A stretch of DNA of 41,032 nt, from the NCBI GenBank assembly GCA_965602945.1, contig CBFDBC010000006.1:1-41032 (forward strand), written 5' to 3'. Within the stretch, counting starts at the first letter, position 1. Every line of letters begins with the position of its first letter. Shown here piece after piece: positions 23,697-31,159 of this stretch. A program made the translations under genes and the position numbers. The notes below the pieces were generated by a model. It did not search any database. It saw only the letters and a list, made by a program, of their open reading frames with translations, and was not told the origin of the DNA. Origin of the DNA: JAUXEH01 sp965602945 (GTDB lineage: Bacteria > Acidobacteriota > Aminicenantia > Aminicenantales > Aminicenantaceae).

Positions 23697-23762
23697 CCGG
23701 CCCGATCAGTTGGAGCGCATGGGGAGGTTGGGTGGGTCTTTCGCTCCAACTGATTGGGCCGG
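23697..23762. repeat. Interspersed hairpin repeat, family 1, copy 2
   Basis: Arms 23697-23717 and 23742-23762 pair over 21 bp with one wobble; the 24-nt loop begins CATGGGGAGGT and ends GGGTCTTT. It differs from copy 1 (15018-15083) in the stem by compensating changes. It overlaps the 3' end of the TrmJ-like gene and encodes that protein's last residues. Confidence 0.8.
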
Positions 23763-24410
23763 TTCTTCAGGATTTGGAGGAGCTTTTACCACATGCCGCT
23801 GGTTCCCGGTGTGGCTGAATCCCATCTCCTTCAGTTTCTGCAGGATCAGGCGGATGCATCCCTCCTGTTCGCCGCGCGGCAGAGGCATGTCCGACAGCCC
23901 TGAGGCATCCTGCACGCTCGACCGGCGGGCGATCTGAAACAGGGTCAGGAGGACGGCGGATGCCAGATTGTAAGACGGCTGCTCCCCGGCCTGTGGAATG
24001 GTGAAGCGAAAATTGGAGTGCCGCAGCTCCTCGGATTCCAGTCCTGTCCGCTCGTTCCCGAACAGGAGTCCGATGCGGGCCGCGGATGGGAAACCGGCCA
24101 GCCGGTCCAGGGCCTGGTCCAGGGGCAGCGAGGGGTAGTTCTTCCTGTGCCGGGCCACCGCCGCGAAAACCACCTCCAGATCGGAGACGCTCTCGCCCAC
24201 GCTGGAGAAGAGCCGGGCCCCTCCCAGGATGTCCTCGGCGTGCACGGCGGTCACAAGCGCCGTCGACGGCAGGGGACCGTCCAGCACCAGGCGCAGGTCT
24301 GCAAAACCCGTGTTCTTCATGGCCCGGGCCACGAGCCCGATGTTCTCGGGAGTCTGAGGCCGCGCCAGTATGACAGAGATTGTTTCAGCGGCGTTCGGAC
24401 CGAATCTCAT
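23706..24410 (-). CDS. TrmJ/SpoU-family RNA methyltransferase
   Basis: 234 residues; ATG at 24410 with GGAGGGG upstream. SPOUT-class methyltransferase of the TrmJ/LasT type: ILARPQTPENIGLVARAMKN with the conserved Asn and Arg, LLFGNERTGLESEELRHSN in the trefoil knot and PSYNLASAVLLTLFQI. Members methylate ribose 2'-OH in tRNA (position 32) or rRNA using S-adenosylmethionine. The C-terminal tail from about residue 195 is not part of the fold. Its last 15 or so residues (QSVGAKDPPNLPMRSN) are encoded by a family 1 hairpin repeat. It is the probable last gene of the nrdD operon, 48 nt after dut. Confidence 0.88.
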   Translation of the reverse strand: MRFGPNAAETISVILARPQTPENIGLVARAMKNTGFADLRLVLDGPLPSTALVTAVHAEDILGGARLFSSVGESVSDLEVVFAAVARHRKNYPSLPLDQALDRLAGFPSAARIGLLFGNERTGLESEELRHSNFRFTIPQAGEQPSYNLASAVLLTLFQIARRSSVQDASGLSDMPLPRGEQEGCIRLILQKLKEMGFSHTGNQRHVVKAPPNPEEPAQSVGAKDPPNLPMRSN

Positions 24411-24458
24411 GGTTCCCCTCCCCCTTTCGCCTCTCCTGTGACAGGCGGGGCAGTCCGT

Positions 24459-24881
24459 TCAGAAACGCCCCGTGCTCCCGAATCCACCCTCGCCCCTGTC
24501 GGTGTCATCCAGGTTGCCGGTCTCCTTCACCGTGACAGCCGACACCGGCTGGATGAGCATCTGCGCGATCTTCATGCCCTTGGTTACGACAAAATCATTC
24601 CCGGTCAGGTTGATCATCACGACCTTGATCTCCCCCCGGTAGCCCGAGTCCACGACGCCGGCCAGCCGGTGCACGCCGGACAGGGAGATCCCGCTCTTGT
24701 CCCAGATCAGCCCCACAAAACCGCTCGGGATGGCGGTCTGGATCCCAGTGGGCACCGCGAAGGCCTCGCCCGGCTTGAGGACCGCCCCGGCCACGCTGAA
24801 GAGGTCCAGGCCGGCATCTCCGGGATGGCCGTAGCAGGGCAGCTTGGCATCCTGGTTAATTCGTCTGACTTTGATTTCCAT
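24459..24881 (-). CDS. dut: dUTP diphosphatase (trimeric dUTPase)
   Basis: 140 residues from ATG 24881, 2 nt after the nrdG stop, with GGAGGAAA in the end of nrdG as ribosome site. Longer readings of this frame run inside nrdG. The five dUTPase motifs are present in order: GDAGLDLFS, DKSG, RLAGVVDSGYRGEIKVV, KGMKIAQMLIQP and the C-terminal P-loop-like TDRGEGGFGSTG. It hydrolyses dUTP to dUMP and PPi, supplying dTMP synthesis and keeping uracil out of DNA. Its place in the nrdD operon fits deoxynucleotide supply. Confidence 0.96.
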   Translation of the reverse strand: MEIKVRRINQDAKLPCYGHPGDAGLDLFSVAGAVLKPGEAFAVPTGIQTAIPSGFVGLIWDKSGISLSGVHRLAGVVDSGYRGEIKVVMINLTGNDFVVTKGMKIAQMLIQPVSAVTVKETGNLDDTDRGEGGFGSTGRF

Positions 24882-24883
24882 GC

Positions 24884-25582
24884 TCAGTTTCCTCCAACCG
24901 TGACCCGGGGGATGAACTGCTGCGCGATCCCGGCCAACCGGCAGAGTTCCTCTCCGCTGCAGGACGGCCGGTCGGCGTACGCCGGGTCGAGCGTCCGACC
25001 GGTTACAAAGGGCTGCAGCAGGTACTCCTCCGCTTCCCCCAGCATCACGGCGATCGCTTCGATGTCCGCGCTCTGCAGCAGGCCGGGCACCACCGTGGTC
25101 CGGAACAGGTGGCCGCACCCGGATTCCCGGAGGACCGAAATGCTCTCCCGGATGGCCTCTGTATCGACCGCCCCTCCCGCAGCCTCGTCGTATTTCTCGA
25201 TCGGGGCCTTAACGTCCATGGCAACAAAATCCACCAGCCCGGTTGAGATCAGCTCCCGCAAGTGTTGGGGGAAGGACCCGTTGGTATCGAGCTTGACCAG
25301 GAGCTCCCTTTCCTTGACGGTTCCCAGGATGTCGCCCAGATCATCATGCATCAGGGGTTCCCCTCCCGTGACACAAACCGCTTCCAGCCATCCCCGGCGT
25401 ATATCCAGGAACTCGAGAAATTCCTCCCGGGGTATTGTGACGAGAGATCCCGGCTTCAGGACCAGGTCGGCGTTATGGCAGTACGGGCAGCGGAAGTTGC
25501 AGCCCCCGGTGAACACGGTGGCCGAGATGTGGCCGGGAAAGTCCCTGGGGGCAAGCTTCTCTAACCCCTTGATCTCAACCAA
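24884..25582 (-). CDS. nrdG: Anaerobic ribonucleotide reductase activating protein (radical SAM)
   Basis: 232 residues. Start is a TTG at 25582 with AGGAGGG 9 nt upstream. Radical SAM signature Cys28-x3-Cys32-x2-Cys35 in GGCNFRCPYC binds a 4Fe-4S cluster; VTGGEPLMHDDL is the SAM-binding GGE loop, and LDTNGSFPQHL follows. It generates the glycyl radical on NrdD with SAM and reductant. It is the third gene of the operon and overlaps the redoxin gene by 22 bp. The length is near that of the 220-240-residue activases common outside enterobacteria. Confidence 0.92.
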   Translation of the reverse strand: MVEIKGLEKLAPRDFPGHISATVFTGGCNFRCPYCHNADLVLKPGSLVTIPREEFLEFLDIRRGWLEAVCVTGGEPLMHDDLGDILGTVKERELLVKLDTNGSFPQHLRELISTGLVDFVAMDVKAPIEKYDEAAGGAVDTEAIRESISVLRESGCGHLFRTTVVPGLLQSADIEAIAVMLGEAEEYLLQPFVTGRTLDPAYADRPSCSGEELCRLAGIAQQFIPRVTVGGN

Positions 25583-25827
25583 TCCGTCAATCCCTCCTGA
25601 TCGTTGACGACCGTGAGAACATCGCTCTCCTCTTCGATGACCAGGGTGGGCAGGATGATGCCGCCCTTTTCATCCCGCTTGATCACATTCAGATAGTCTC
25701 TTATCTTGAGTTTGCCCTCTCTGCGGGTGAGGTTGTACTCGTCCCCTCCCAGCTCGGTGGTCCCGAGATAGGACTTCAGCCCGTCACACTTTTGGCAGTT
25801 CGGATACGTGAACAGCAGGTACTTCAT
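25561..25827 (-). CDS. Glutaredoxin/NrdH-like redoxin nested between nrdD and nrdG
   Basis: 88 residues from ATG 25827, which lies inside the 3' end of nrdD (44-bp overlap); the stop lies inside the nrdG start region (22-bp overlap). Thioredoxin-fold start MKYLLFTYPNCQKCDGLKSYL with redox pair Cys11-x2-Cys14 (CQKC), then a cis-proline-type segment GGIILPTLVIEEE and a VVNDQEGLTDWL helix. Two-cysteine redoxins next to nrdD are known to be electron donors for class III reductases that use a redoxin instead of formate (for example in Methanosarcina barkeri). I infer this protein reduces NrdD. The overlaps indicate translational coupling and a fixed ratio. Confidence 0.82.
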   Translation of the reverse strand: MKYLLFTYPNCQKCDGLKSYLGTTELGGDEYNLTRREGKLKIRDYLNVIKRDEKGGIILPTLVIEEESDVLTVVNDQEGLTDWLRSRG

Positions 25828-27910
25828 GGTCTTCTCCCTTGGTCGTGGTCGAGTAGGGTGTCCGCTCCGCGAACTCCTGCTTCTTGCCGTCGTTCCAGGT
25901 GGCCACCGGACGAAGATAGCCCACGATGCGGGAGTATACCTCGGTCTGACCATGGCAGTCCGGGCACTCCGCCACCTCGCCCTCCAGGTAACCGTGGTTG
26001 CGGCACACGCTGAAGGTGGGAGTGATACTGAAATAGGGCAGGCGGGTCTCGGCGATCTTCTGGACCAGCTTCTTGCAGGAGACGCCGTCGACGGATTCGG
26101 GCAGGAAGGAATGGAAGATGGTCCCCCCGGTGTAAAGCGGCTGGAGGTCCTTCTGATGCTGGAGGGCCTCGAAGATGTCACGGGTGGCATCCACGTTGAG
26201 CTGGGAGGAGTTGGTGAGATAGGGGAACTGATCGGTCCCCGCCGTGATTACGCTGGGATATCGCTGTTTGTCCATCCGGGCGAGCCGGTAGGAGGTGGAC
26301 TCCGCGGGGGAGGCCTCCAGGTTGTAGAGGCAACCGGTCTCCTCCTGGAACTCCTTCATGGTGGAGCGCATGAAATTGAGCACATCGAGCGCGAATTCCT
26401 TGCCCTCAGGCGTGTTGAGCCCCGAGTTCAGGAAGTTCAGGCAGCACTCGTGCATCCCCACCAGCCCGATGGTGGAGAAGTGGTTTTCGAAATGCCCCAG
26501 ATAGACTGAGGTGTAGGGCATGAGGCCCTTATCGAGCATGTTGTTCACGATCTCGCGCTTGGTTTCGAGGGACTCCTTGGCCAGGGTCATAATGTGCTTG
26601 AGCTGGTTGAAGAATTCGTCCCGGGTCGAGGCCGTGTAGCCGATGCGGTTGAGGTTGAGGGTCACGACCCCGATGGAACCCGTGGAGTCGCCCGGGCCCC
26701 AGATGCTGCCCGGTCGCTGCATGAGCTCCCTCTGATCGAGGTTCAGGCGGCAGCACATGGCCCGGATGTCGCCCGGATCCATGTTGGTGCCGATGTAGTT
26801 CTGAAAATAGGGGATCCCGTACTTGGCAGTCACTTCGAACAGAAGGTTGGCGTTGGGGGAATCCCAGTCAAAATCTCTGGTCAGGTTGTAGGTGGGGATC
26901 GGGAAGGTGAAGACCCGCCCCTTCTGGTCGCCGGCGCGCATCAACTCCAGGAAAGCGTGGTTGATCATGTCCATCTCGGCCTGATATTCGCCGTAGGTGG
27001 ATTCCTGCTCTTCGCCGCCGACGATGACCTTTTTGTCCTTCATGTCATCGGGCACGGTCCAGTCGAAGGTCAGGTTGGAAAAGGGTGTCTGCCATCCCCA
27101 GCGCGAAGGCACGTTCAACCCGAATATCAGCTTCTGAATGTCCTGCTTGACGGATCTGTAATCTAGGCCGTCGGACCTCACGAACGGAGCGAGCAGCGTA
27201 TCCACGCTGGAAAAGGCCTGGGCGCCGGCGAACTCCGCCTGCATGGTCCCGATGAAGTTGACCATGTGCAGGGTTGCCGTCTCCAGGTGTTTGGCGGGGA
27301 ACGAGTGGGTCTGGTTGGGGACATGGCCGAAACCCTTGCGCAGGAGGTTCTCCAGCGACCAGCCCGCACAGTAGCCGACGATGGGATAGGACAGGTCGTG
27401 GATGTGCATGTCGCCTTCCAGGTGGGCGTTCTTCACATCCTCGCTGTAGATGTGGTTCAAGGCGAAATTCGCCAGAACCTGACCGGCGATCCGGGCATTG
27501 AGGCCGGAGAAGCTCTGGACGCCTTCGTTGCTGTTCTCCCGAATGCGCCAATCCACATCGTTGATATAATCCTTGATCAGCCTTTCCAGGTTGACGCCGA
27601 CCTTCTTGGCTTCACGGATGCCTTTGTGCCGGTCCCGGTACAGGATATAGGCCTTGGCGACATCATGATAGCCCTGCTTCATGAGGACCGTTTCCACGAG
27701 GTCCTGGATCTGCTCGACCGAGGGGGTGGTGTAACCGCCGAATTTCTCCTCCAGTACGAAATTGACGATGTCTGAGACACTCTGGGCCGCCCGCCGATCC
27801 TTGATATCCCTGGACTCCATGGCTTTGTAGATGGCGGTAGTGATCTTGTCCTGGACAAAATCGGTGACCTCTCCGTCCCGTTTCTTGATTCTTGCAAGAG
27901 TTTCCGACAT
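25784..27910 (-). CDS. nrdD: Anaerobic (class III) ribonucleoside-triphosphate reductase
   Basis: 708 residues; ATG at 27910 with an AAAGGAG ribosome site. The N-terminal ATP-cone (about 1-95, starting RIKKRDGEVTDFVQDKI) gives allosteric control by ATP/dATP. The catalytic barrel includes EGDMHIHDLSYPIVGYCAGW and the IGLVGMHECCLNF loop with candidate thiyl cysteines. The C-terminal zinc site is CRNH..CPDC, followed by the glycyl-radical motif RIVGYLRPV. The enzyme reduces ribonucleotides to deoxyribonucleotides without oxygen. It is the first gene of the operon nrdD - redoxin - nrdG - dut - trmJ-like. Two NrdR-like boxes 32 bp apart lie upstream. The RxxGYLRPV end and the adjacent redoxin suggest a redoxin-dependent rather than formate-dependent subtype. 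Confidence 0.96.
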   Translation of the reverse strand: MSETLARIKKRDGEVTDFVQDKITTAIYKAMESRDIKDRRAAQSVSDIVNFVLEEKFGGYTTPSVEQIQDLVETVLMKQGYHDVAKAYILYRDRHKGIREAKKVGVNLERLIKDYINDVDWRIRENSNEGVQSFSGLNARIAGQVLANFALNHIYSEDVKNAHLEGDMHIHDLSYPIVGYCAGWSLENLLRKGFGHVPNQTHSFPAKHLETATLHMVNFIGTMQAEFAGAQAFSSVDTLLAPFVRSDGLDYRSVKQDIQKLIFGLNVPSRWGWQTPFSNLTFDWTVPDDMKDKKVIVGGEEQESTYGEYQAEMDMINHAFLELMRAGDQKGRVFTFPIPTYNLTRDFDWDSPNANLLFEVTAKYGIPYFQNYIGTNMDPGDIRAMCCRLNLDQRELMQRPGSIWGPGDSTGSIGVVTLNLNRIGYTASTRDEFFNQLKHIMTLAKESLETKREIVNNMLDKGLMPYTSVYLGHFENHFSTIGLVGMHECCLNFLNSGLNTPEGKEFALDVLNFMRSTMKEFQEETGCLYNLEASPAESTSYRLARMDKQRYPSVITAGTDQFPYLTNSSQLNVDATRDIFEALQHQKDLQPLYTGGTIFHSFLPESVDGVSCKKLVQKIAETRLPYFSITPTFSVCRNHGYLEGEVAECPDCHGQTEVYSRIVGYLRPVATWNDGKKQEFAERTPYSTTTKGEDHEVPAVHVSELPKV

Positions 27911-28024
27911 TCAACAGCTCCTTTCTTCAAAAATACTACGCCATCCGCAGCATGAGAGATCCGGCTCAGGCCCCCCGTCCCCCTGATATCTCCCTCCCCA
28001 TAGAGGACGGCTCGTGGAGAACCT

Positions 28025-28072
28025 CACCCATATGTTGTATATGTACGCTCGGAACGGTACAAAATGTTGTAC
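28025..28072 (-). promoter_or_regulatory. Tandem NrdR-like boxes upstream of nrdD
   Basis: Two 16-bp sites, 28025-28040 and 28057-28072, share ATGTTGTA and fit the NrdR consensus acaCwAtATaTwGtgt at most core positions. Their centres are 32 bp apart, three helical turns, the spacing usual for NrdR pairs. The second box lies in a longer inverted repeat (GGAAC...GTTCC, 28051-28081). NrdR represses ribonucleotide reductase genes when dATP is high. nrdR itself is not in the window. Confidence 0.6.
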
Positions 28073-28083
28073 CCGCGTTCCAC

Positions 28084-28112
28084 ACTTTATTATTGCCGCT
28101 AATATATGTCAA
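28084..28112 (-). promoter_or_regulatory. Candidate promoter of the nrdD operon
   Basis: On the minus strand a perfect TTGACA (28112-28107), a 17-bp spacer and TAAAGT (28089-28084). Predicted start is near 28077, with the NrdR-like boxes just downstream and a leader of about 165 nt to nrdD. Confidence 0.5.
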
Positions 28113-28213
28113 GCATTTTTTCCGAATTCATCAAAATATTTCCCATGTCCTTCCGAAGGGCCTGAATTCCCGCTGTTTCGCCGGTTTTTTGCGCCCTGCC
28201 GGGACCGGTTTTG

Positions 28214-28222
28214 TGTTAGAAT
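28214..28222 (+). promoter_or_regulatory. Extended -10 promoter of yjbQ, nearly leaderless
   Basis: TGT-TAGAAT ending at 28222. The predicted start near 28229 is only about 3 nt before ATG 28232, and no ribosome-binding site is present. This suggests leaderless translation. Confidence 0.45.
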
Positions 28223-28231
28223 ATCGGCATC

Positions 28232-28645
28232 ATGAATCCGCCAGAGGATTTATTTCACACCATCGAGGTCCGGACGAGGGCGCGGGAAGAGCTGAGGGAC
28301 ATCACCACCGACGTGGAAGATCTGGTCCGCACTTCAGGAGTCCGGGCCGGAGTGTGCGTCGTCTATGTCCCGCACACGACGGCGGGGATCACGATCAACG
28401 AGAACGCGGACCCGGCTGTGAAAACCGACATGCTCATGGCTTTGAAGACCATGGTTCCCGATTCACTTCCCTACACGCACGCGGAAGGCAATTCACCCGC
28501 GCACCTCAAGGCCAGCCTCATGGGATTTTCGGTGCAGATCCTCATCGAAAGGGGCCGCTTGAAGCTGGGCACCTGGCAGGGGATCACCTTCTGTGAATTC
28601 GACGGGCCGCGCAGCCGTCGTGTCTTCGTGGCCTGCCGAGGCTGA
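28232..28645 (+). CDS. yjbQ: YjbQ/UPF0047 family protein
   Basis: 137 residues, the family length. Conserved blocks are VYVPHTTAGITINENADP, YTHAEGNSPAHLKASLMG with the histidines, and LGTWQGITFCEFDGPRSR. Some database entries call the family 'secondary thiamine-phosphate synthase' because overproduction rescues thiE mutants; the true physiological role is unsettled. Cytoplasmic, single gene. It has no Shine-Dalgarno sequence and the promoter abuts the start codon. It is divergent from nrdD. Confidence 0.92.
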   Translation: MNPPEDLFHTIEVRTRAREELRDITTDVEDLVRTSGVRAGVCVVYVPHTTAGITINENADPAVKTDMLMALKTMVPDSLPYTHAEGNSPAHLKASLMGFSVQILIERGRLKLGTWQGITFCEFDGPRSRRVFVACRG

Positions 28646-28681
28646 GGGCGCCCCGGCTCACCTTAGACCGGCCCGCGCGGA

Positions 28682-29290
28682 TCAGCGCAGCACCAGCCCC
28701 AGGTCACGCAGCGAAGCCTCCAGGTCCGAGTCTTCCAGGAAGTGTATGGTCTGAATCCCCAGCTGCCGGGCCGCCTCGATATTCTCGGCCCTGTCATCGA
28801 TGAAGAGACACTCGTTGGGAGAGACCTCCGCCTTGTCAACGGCGATCTGATAGATCCGGGGATGGGGCTTTATAAATCCCACTTCGTACGACAGCACGTA
28901 TTCATCGAACAACAGGGCTTCGGGGAACCGTTCCTTAATGAATCCGAAGCGCATGACGTCTGTGTTGGAGAGCATGACCATCCGATACGTGGGCTTGAGC
29001 CGGTTCAAAGTTTCCACGACCGGAGAGTTGAGGGAAAAAACGTCGTTATACAAAGCGAAAAAATCCTCATAGCTCAAAGCGGCCTGCAGGGCCTCGAGCG
29101 CCTGTTCATAAAACCCCCGCGGCGTGATCCTGCCGGTGTCGAAGGCCTGCCCGATGTCGGAGTTGACATTGACCCGGGCGGCGATCTCCTGGGTATCAAA
29201 GGGAGTGTGTTCCACGATCTTGTTGTAGAAGATGGAATTGTCGAAAAGGATCAAAACCTTCCCCAGATCGGATATGACGCTTCGGATCAT
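28682..29290 (-). CDS. HAD-superfamily phosphatase (subfamily IA, YihX-like)
   Basis: 202 residues from ATG 29290, chosen because AAGGAGGG lies 10 nt upstream; a start at 29323 would add 11 residues with no ribosome site. HAD motif I is SDLGKVLILFD (the D-x-G variant typical of the YihX group), motif II VMLSNTD, motif III lysine in VGFIKPHPRIY and motif IV FIDDRAENIEAA. A helical cap lies between motifs I and II. YihX hydrolyses glucose-1-phosphate and similar sugar phosphates; the substrate here is not certain. Convergent with yjbQ and divergent from the MFS gene. Confidence 0.88.
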   Translation of the reverse strand: MIRSVISDLGKVLILFDNSIFYNKIVEHTPFDTQEIAARVNVNSDIGQAFDTGRITPRGFYEQALEALQAALSYEDFFALYNDVFSLNSPVVETLNRLKPTYRMVMLSNTDVMRFGFIKERFPEALLFDEYVLSYEVGFIKPHPRIYQIAVDKAEVSPNECLFIDDRAENIEAARQLGIQTIHFLEDSDLEASLRDLGLVLR

Positions 29291-29376
29291 ACCAGCCGCC
29301 CTCCTTTGTTCGATCGCAGGCATTATAGCCCTTCGCTCCGCTTAAGACAAGCCTCCCCGGCCTCCAGGGGCCAGGT

Positions 29377-29405
29377 TTGACAGGCCCCTGACCCTATGAT
29401 ATAAG
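29377..29405 (+). promoter_or_regulatory. Near-consensus promoter of the MFS gene, start codon at predicted +1
   Basis: TTGACA (29377-29382), 17-bp spacer and TATAAG (29400-29405), also with TG-a before the -10. The predicted transcription start near 29412 coincides with ATG 29413, so the mRNA should be leaderless; there is no convincing ribosome site. Confidence 0.68.
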
Positions 29406-29412
29406 CCAGGAC

Positions 29413-30741
29413 ATGGATCAAACCAGCCCTGAATCCCCCCATGAATTCCAGAGCCTGTTTCATCCCCAGCGAGCCCTGTTCCGTTTCAGCATCCTGATAT
29501 TCGTATCCGCACTGAGCTTCGGCAGCTACTTCGCCTACGACATCATAGGCGCCATCGCACCCACTCTGATAGAGGAACTGGTGGCGGCTCGGGGTACTCT
29601 CGGCACGTTTTACACCATGTATCATGTGGCCGCCATCCTGTTCGTCCTGATCGGCGGCTTCCTCATCGACCGCCTGGGAACACGCAAGGCCAGCCTCGCG
29701 TTCTCCCTCCTGGTGCTCGTGGGGGCGGTCGTGGTCTGGCAGGCCCGCTCGATCCCGGTCATGTACCTGGGGCGTTTCATCTTCGGAGCCGGCTCAGAGC
29801 CCCTCATCGTCGCCCAGAGTGCCATCCTGGCCCGCTGGTTCAAGGGCAAGGAACTGGCGCTGTCGTTCGGCATCGCCCTCACCGTCAGCCGGCTCGGTAC
29901 GCTCTTCGCCTTCAACACGGGTGAGCAGATCTCCAGCCAGTTCGGCAGCTTCCGCTACGCCCTGCTCGCTGCCGTTTTCTGCTGTGTGCTCTCTCTCCTG
30001 GCCAACTTCGTTTATATCGTCATGGACCGGCGGGGAGAACGCCTGCTCCGTCTCAAGGACAGCGAGACGGAGGACAAGATCGTCTTCAGTGTCATCAAGA
30101 AGTTCAAGCCCACCTTCTGGCTCGTCGCCCTGCTGTGCATGACCTTCTATTCCGCCATCTTCCCCTTCACGGCGCTGTCCACCGACTTCTTCGTGGACAA
30201 GTGGGGGATCGCCAGGTATGCCGAGTCCGGCGGAGGATTCCTGCACGGGGTCTTCAACAACTTCATGCACATGTTCAGCACGGCCGGCGGGATCACCGGG
30301 ATCATCATCTTCGCCTCCATGATCTTCGCCCCGTTTGCCGGCCGCATGGTCGACAAGGTCGGGCGGCGGGCCAGCCTGATGATCCTGGGTTCGCTGATCC
30401 TGATCCCCAGCCATGCCCTTATGGGCCTGACCCGCATCAATCCCGTGTTCCCCATGATCGCCCTGGGAGCAGCCTTCGTGCTGGTCCCGGCCGCCATGTG
30501 GCCGTCTATCCCACTGATCGTGAGCAAGGAACGGGTGGGAACCGCCTTCGGTTTGATGACCGCCATCCAGAACATCGGGCTGGCGGTCTTCCCGCTGCTC
30601 AACGGACTGCTGCGTGACATCACCAAGACCTACACGGCCAGCATGCTGATGTTCGCCGGCCTGGGTGTCTGCGGATTGATATTCGCACTGTGGCTGAAGC
30701 GCACCGACGCCAGGAGCGGCAGGGTCCTGGAAAAACCCTGA
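29413..30741 (+). CDS. Major facilitator superfamily transporter
   Basis: 442 residues with about 12 hydrophobic segments. MFS loop motifs are visible: GGFLIDRLGTRKASLAFS between TM2 and TM3 and GRMVDKVGRRASLMILGS between TM8 and TM9. The segment PLIVAQSAILARWFKGKELALSFGI resembles oxalate/formate-antiporter-like and other organic-anion MFS carriers, but the substrate is not readable. Cytoplasmic N- and C-termini. The zinc-ribbon membrane protein gene starts 5 nt after its stop, so they share a transcript. Confidence 0.9.
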   Translation: MDQTSPESPHEFQSLFHPQRALFRFSILIFVSALSFGSYFAYDIIGAIAPTLIEELVAARGTLGTFYTMYHVAAILFVLIGGFLIDRLGTRKASLAFSLLVLVGAVVVWQARSIPVMYLGRFIFGAGSEPLIVAQSAILARWFKGKELALSFGIALTVSRLGTLFAFNTGEQISSQFGSFRYALLAAVFCCVLSLLANFVYIVMDRRGERLLRLKDSETEDKIVFSVIKKFKPTFWLVALLCMTFYSAIFPFTALSTDFFVDKWGIARYAESGGGFLHGVFNNFMHMFSTAGGITGIIIFASMIFAPFAGRMVDKVGRRASLMILGSLILIPSHALMGLTRINPVFPMIALGAAFVLVPAAMWPSIPLIVSKERVGTAFGLMTAIQNIGLAVFPLLNGLLRDITKTYTASMLMFAGLGVCGLIFALWLKRTDARSGRVLEKP

Positions 30742-30746
30742 GAAGA

Positions 30747-31100
30747 GTGAACACCTGCCCACACTGCAGCTCCCCCATCCCCACCGGTGTCGCCCGCTGC
30801 CCGAAGTGCGGGTCCGAGTACTGGGAACCAGGGCAGGTCCCGGAGCCCGATCCCCAGGGAGGACCGGAAAAGACGGAAGACCAGGAGGGCTGCGCGTCCA
30901 TGCTGATGCTCCCCCTGCTCGTCTCCCTGAGCGTGACCGCATTCCTGATACTCACAGGTTTTGTCCTGAACGCCCTGGCCCGGTTCGAGAGCCAGCAGTT
31001 CAAGCTCCTGTGGCTGGCAGGTTCATGCGCGGCGGGCCTCCTCTTCTACCGGGTAATCCAGAGGCATAAACAGAAAAAAGAGCAAAACAGGCGCCTCTAG
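30747..31100 (+). CDS. Small zinc-ribbon membrane protein
   Basis: 117 residues from a GTG at 30747 (AGAAG before it), 5 nt after the MFS stop. The longer frame from 30690 lies inside the MFS gene. The N-terminus is a zinc ribbon with two CxxC pairs (NTCPHCSSPIPTGVARCPKC), then a Pro/Glu-rich linker, two membrane segments (about 56-77 and 87-103) and a basic tail (RHKQKKEQNRR). No specific family recognised. Its function may be linked to the MFS transporter. Confidence 0.7.
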   Translation: MNTCPHCSSPIPTGVARCPKCGSEYWEPGQVPEPDPQGGPEKTEDQEGCASMLMLPLLVSLSVTAFLILTGFVLNALARFESQQFKLLWLAGSCAAGLLFYRVIQRHKQKKEQNRRL

Positions 31101-31159
31101 CCTTATGCGTTCTCGGAGATATCGATACGAAACAGAGTGAGTAAAGGAGGTACGGAGCC

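Noticed and set aside
24018..25607. Plus-strand open frame of 529 codons across dut and nrdG
   Set aside because: Antisense to three well-supported genes and without motifs.
28649..28680. GC-rich inverted sequence between yjbQ and the HAD gene as a terminator
   Set aside because: Some CCGG symmetry is present but there is no T-tract on either strand.
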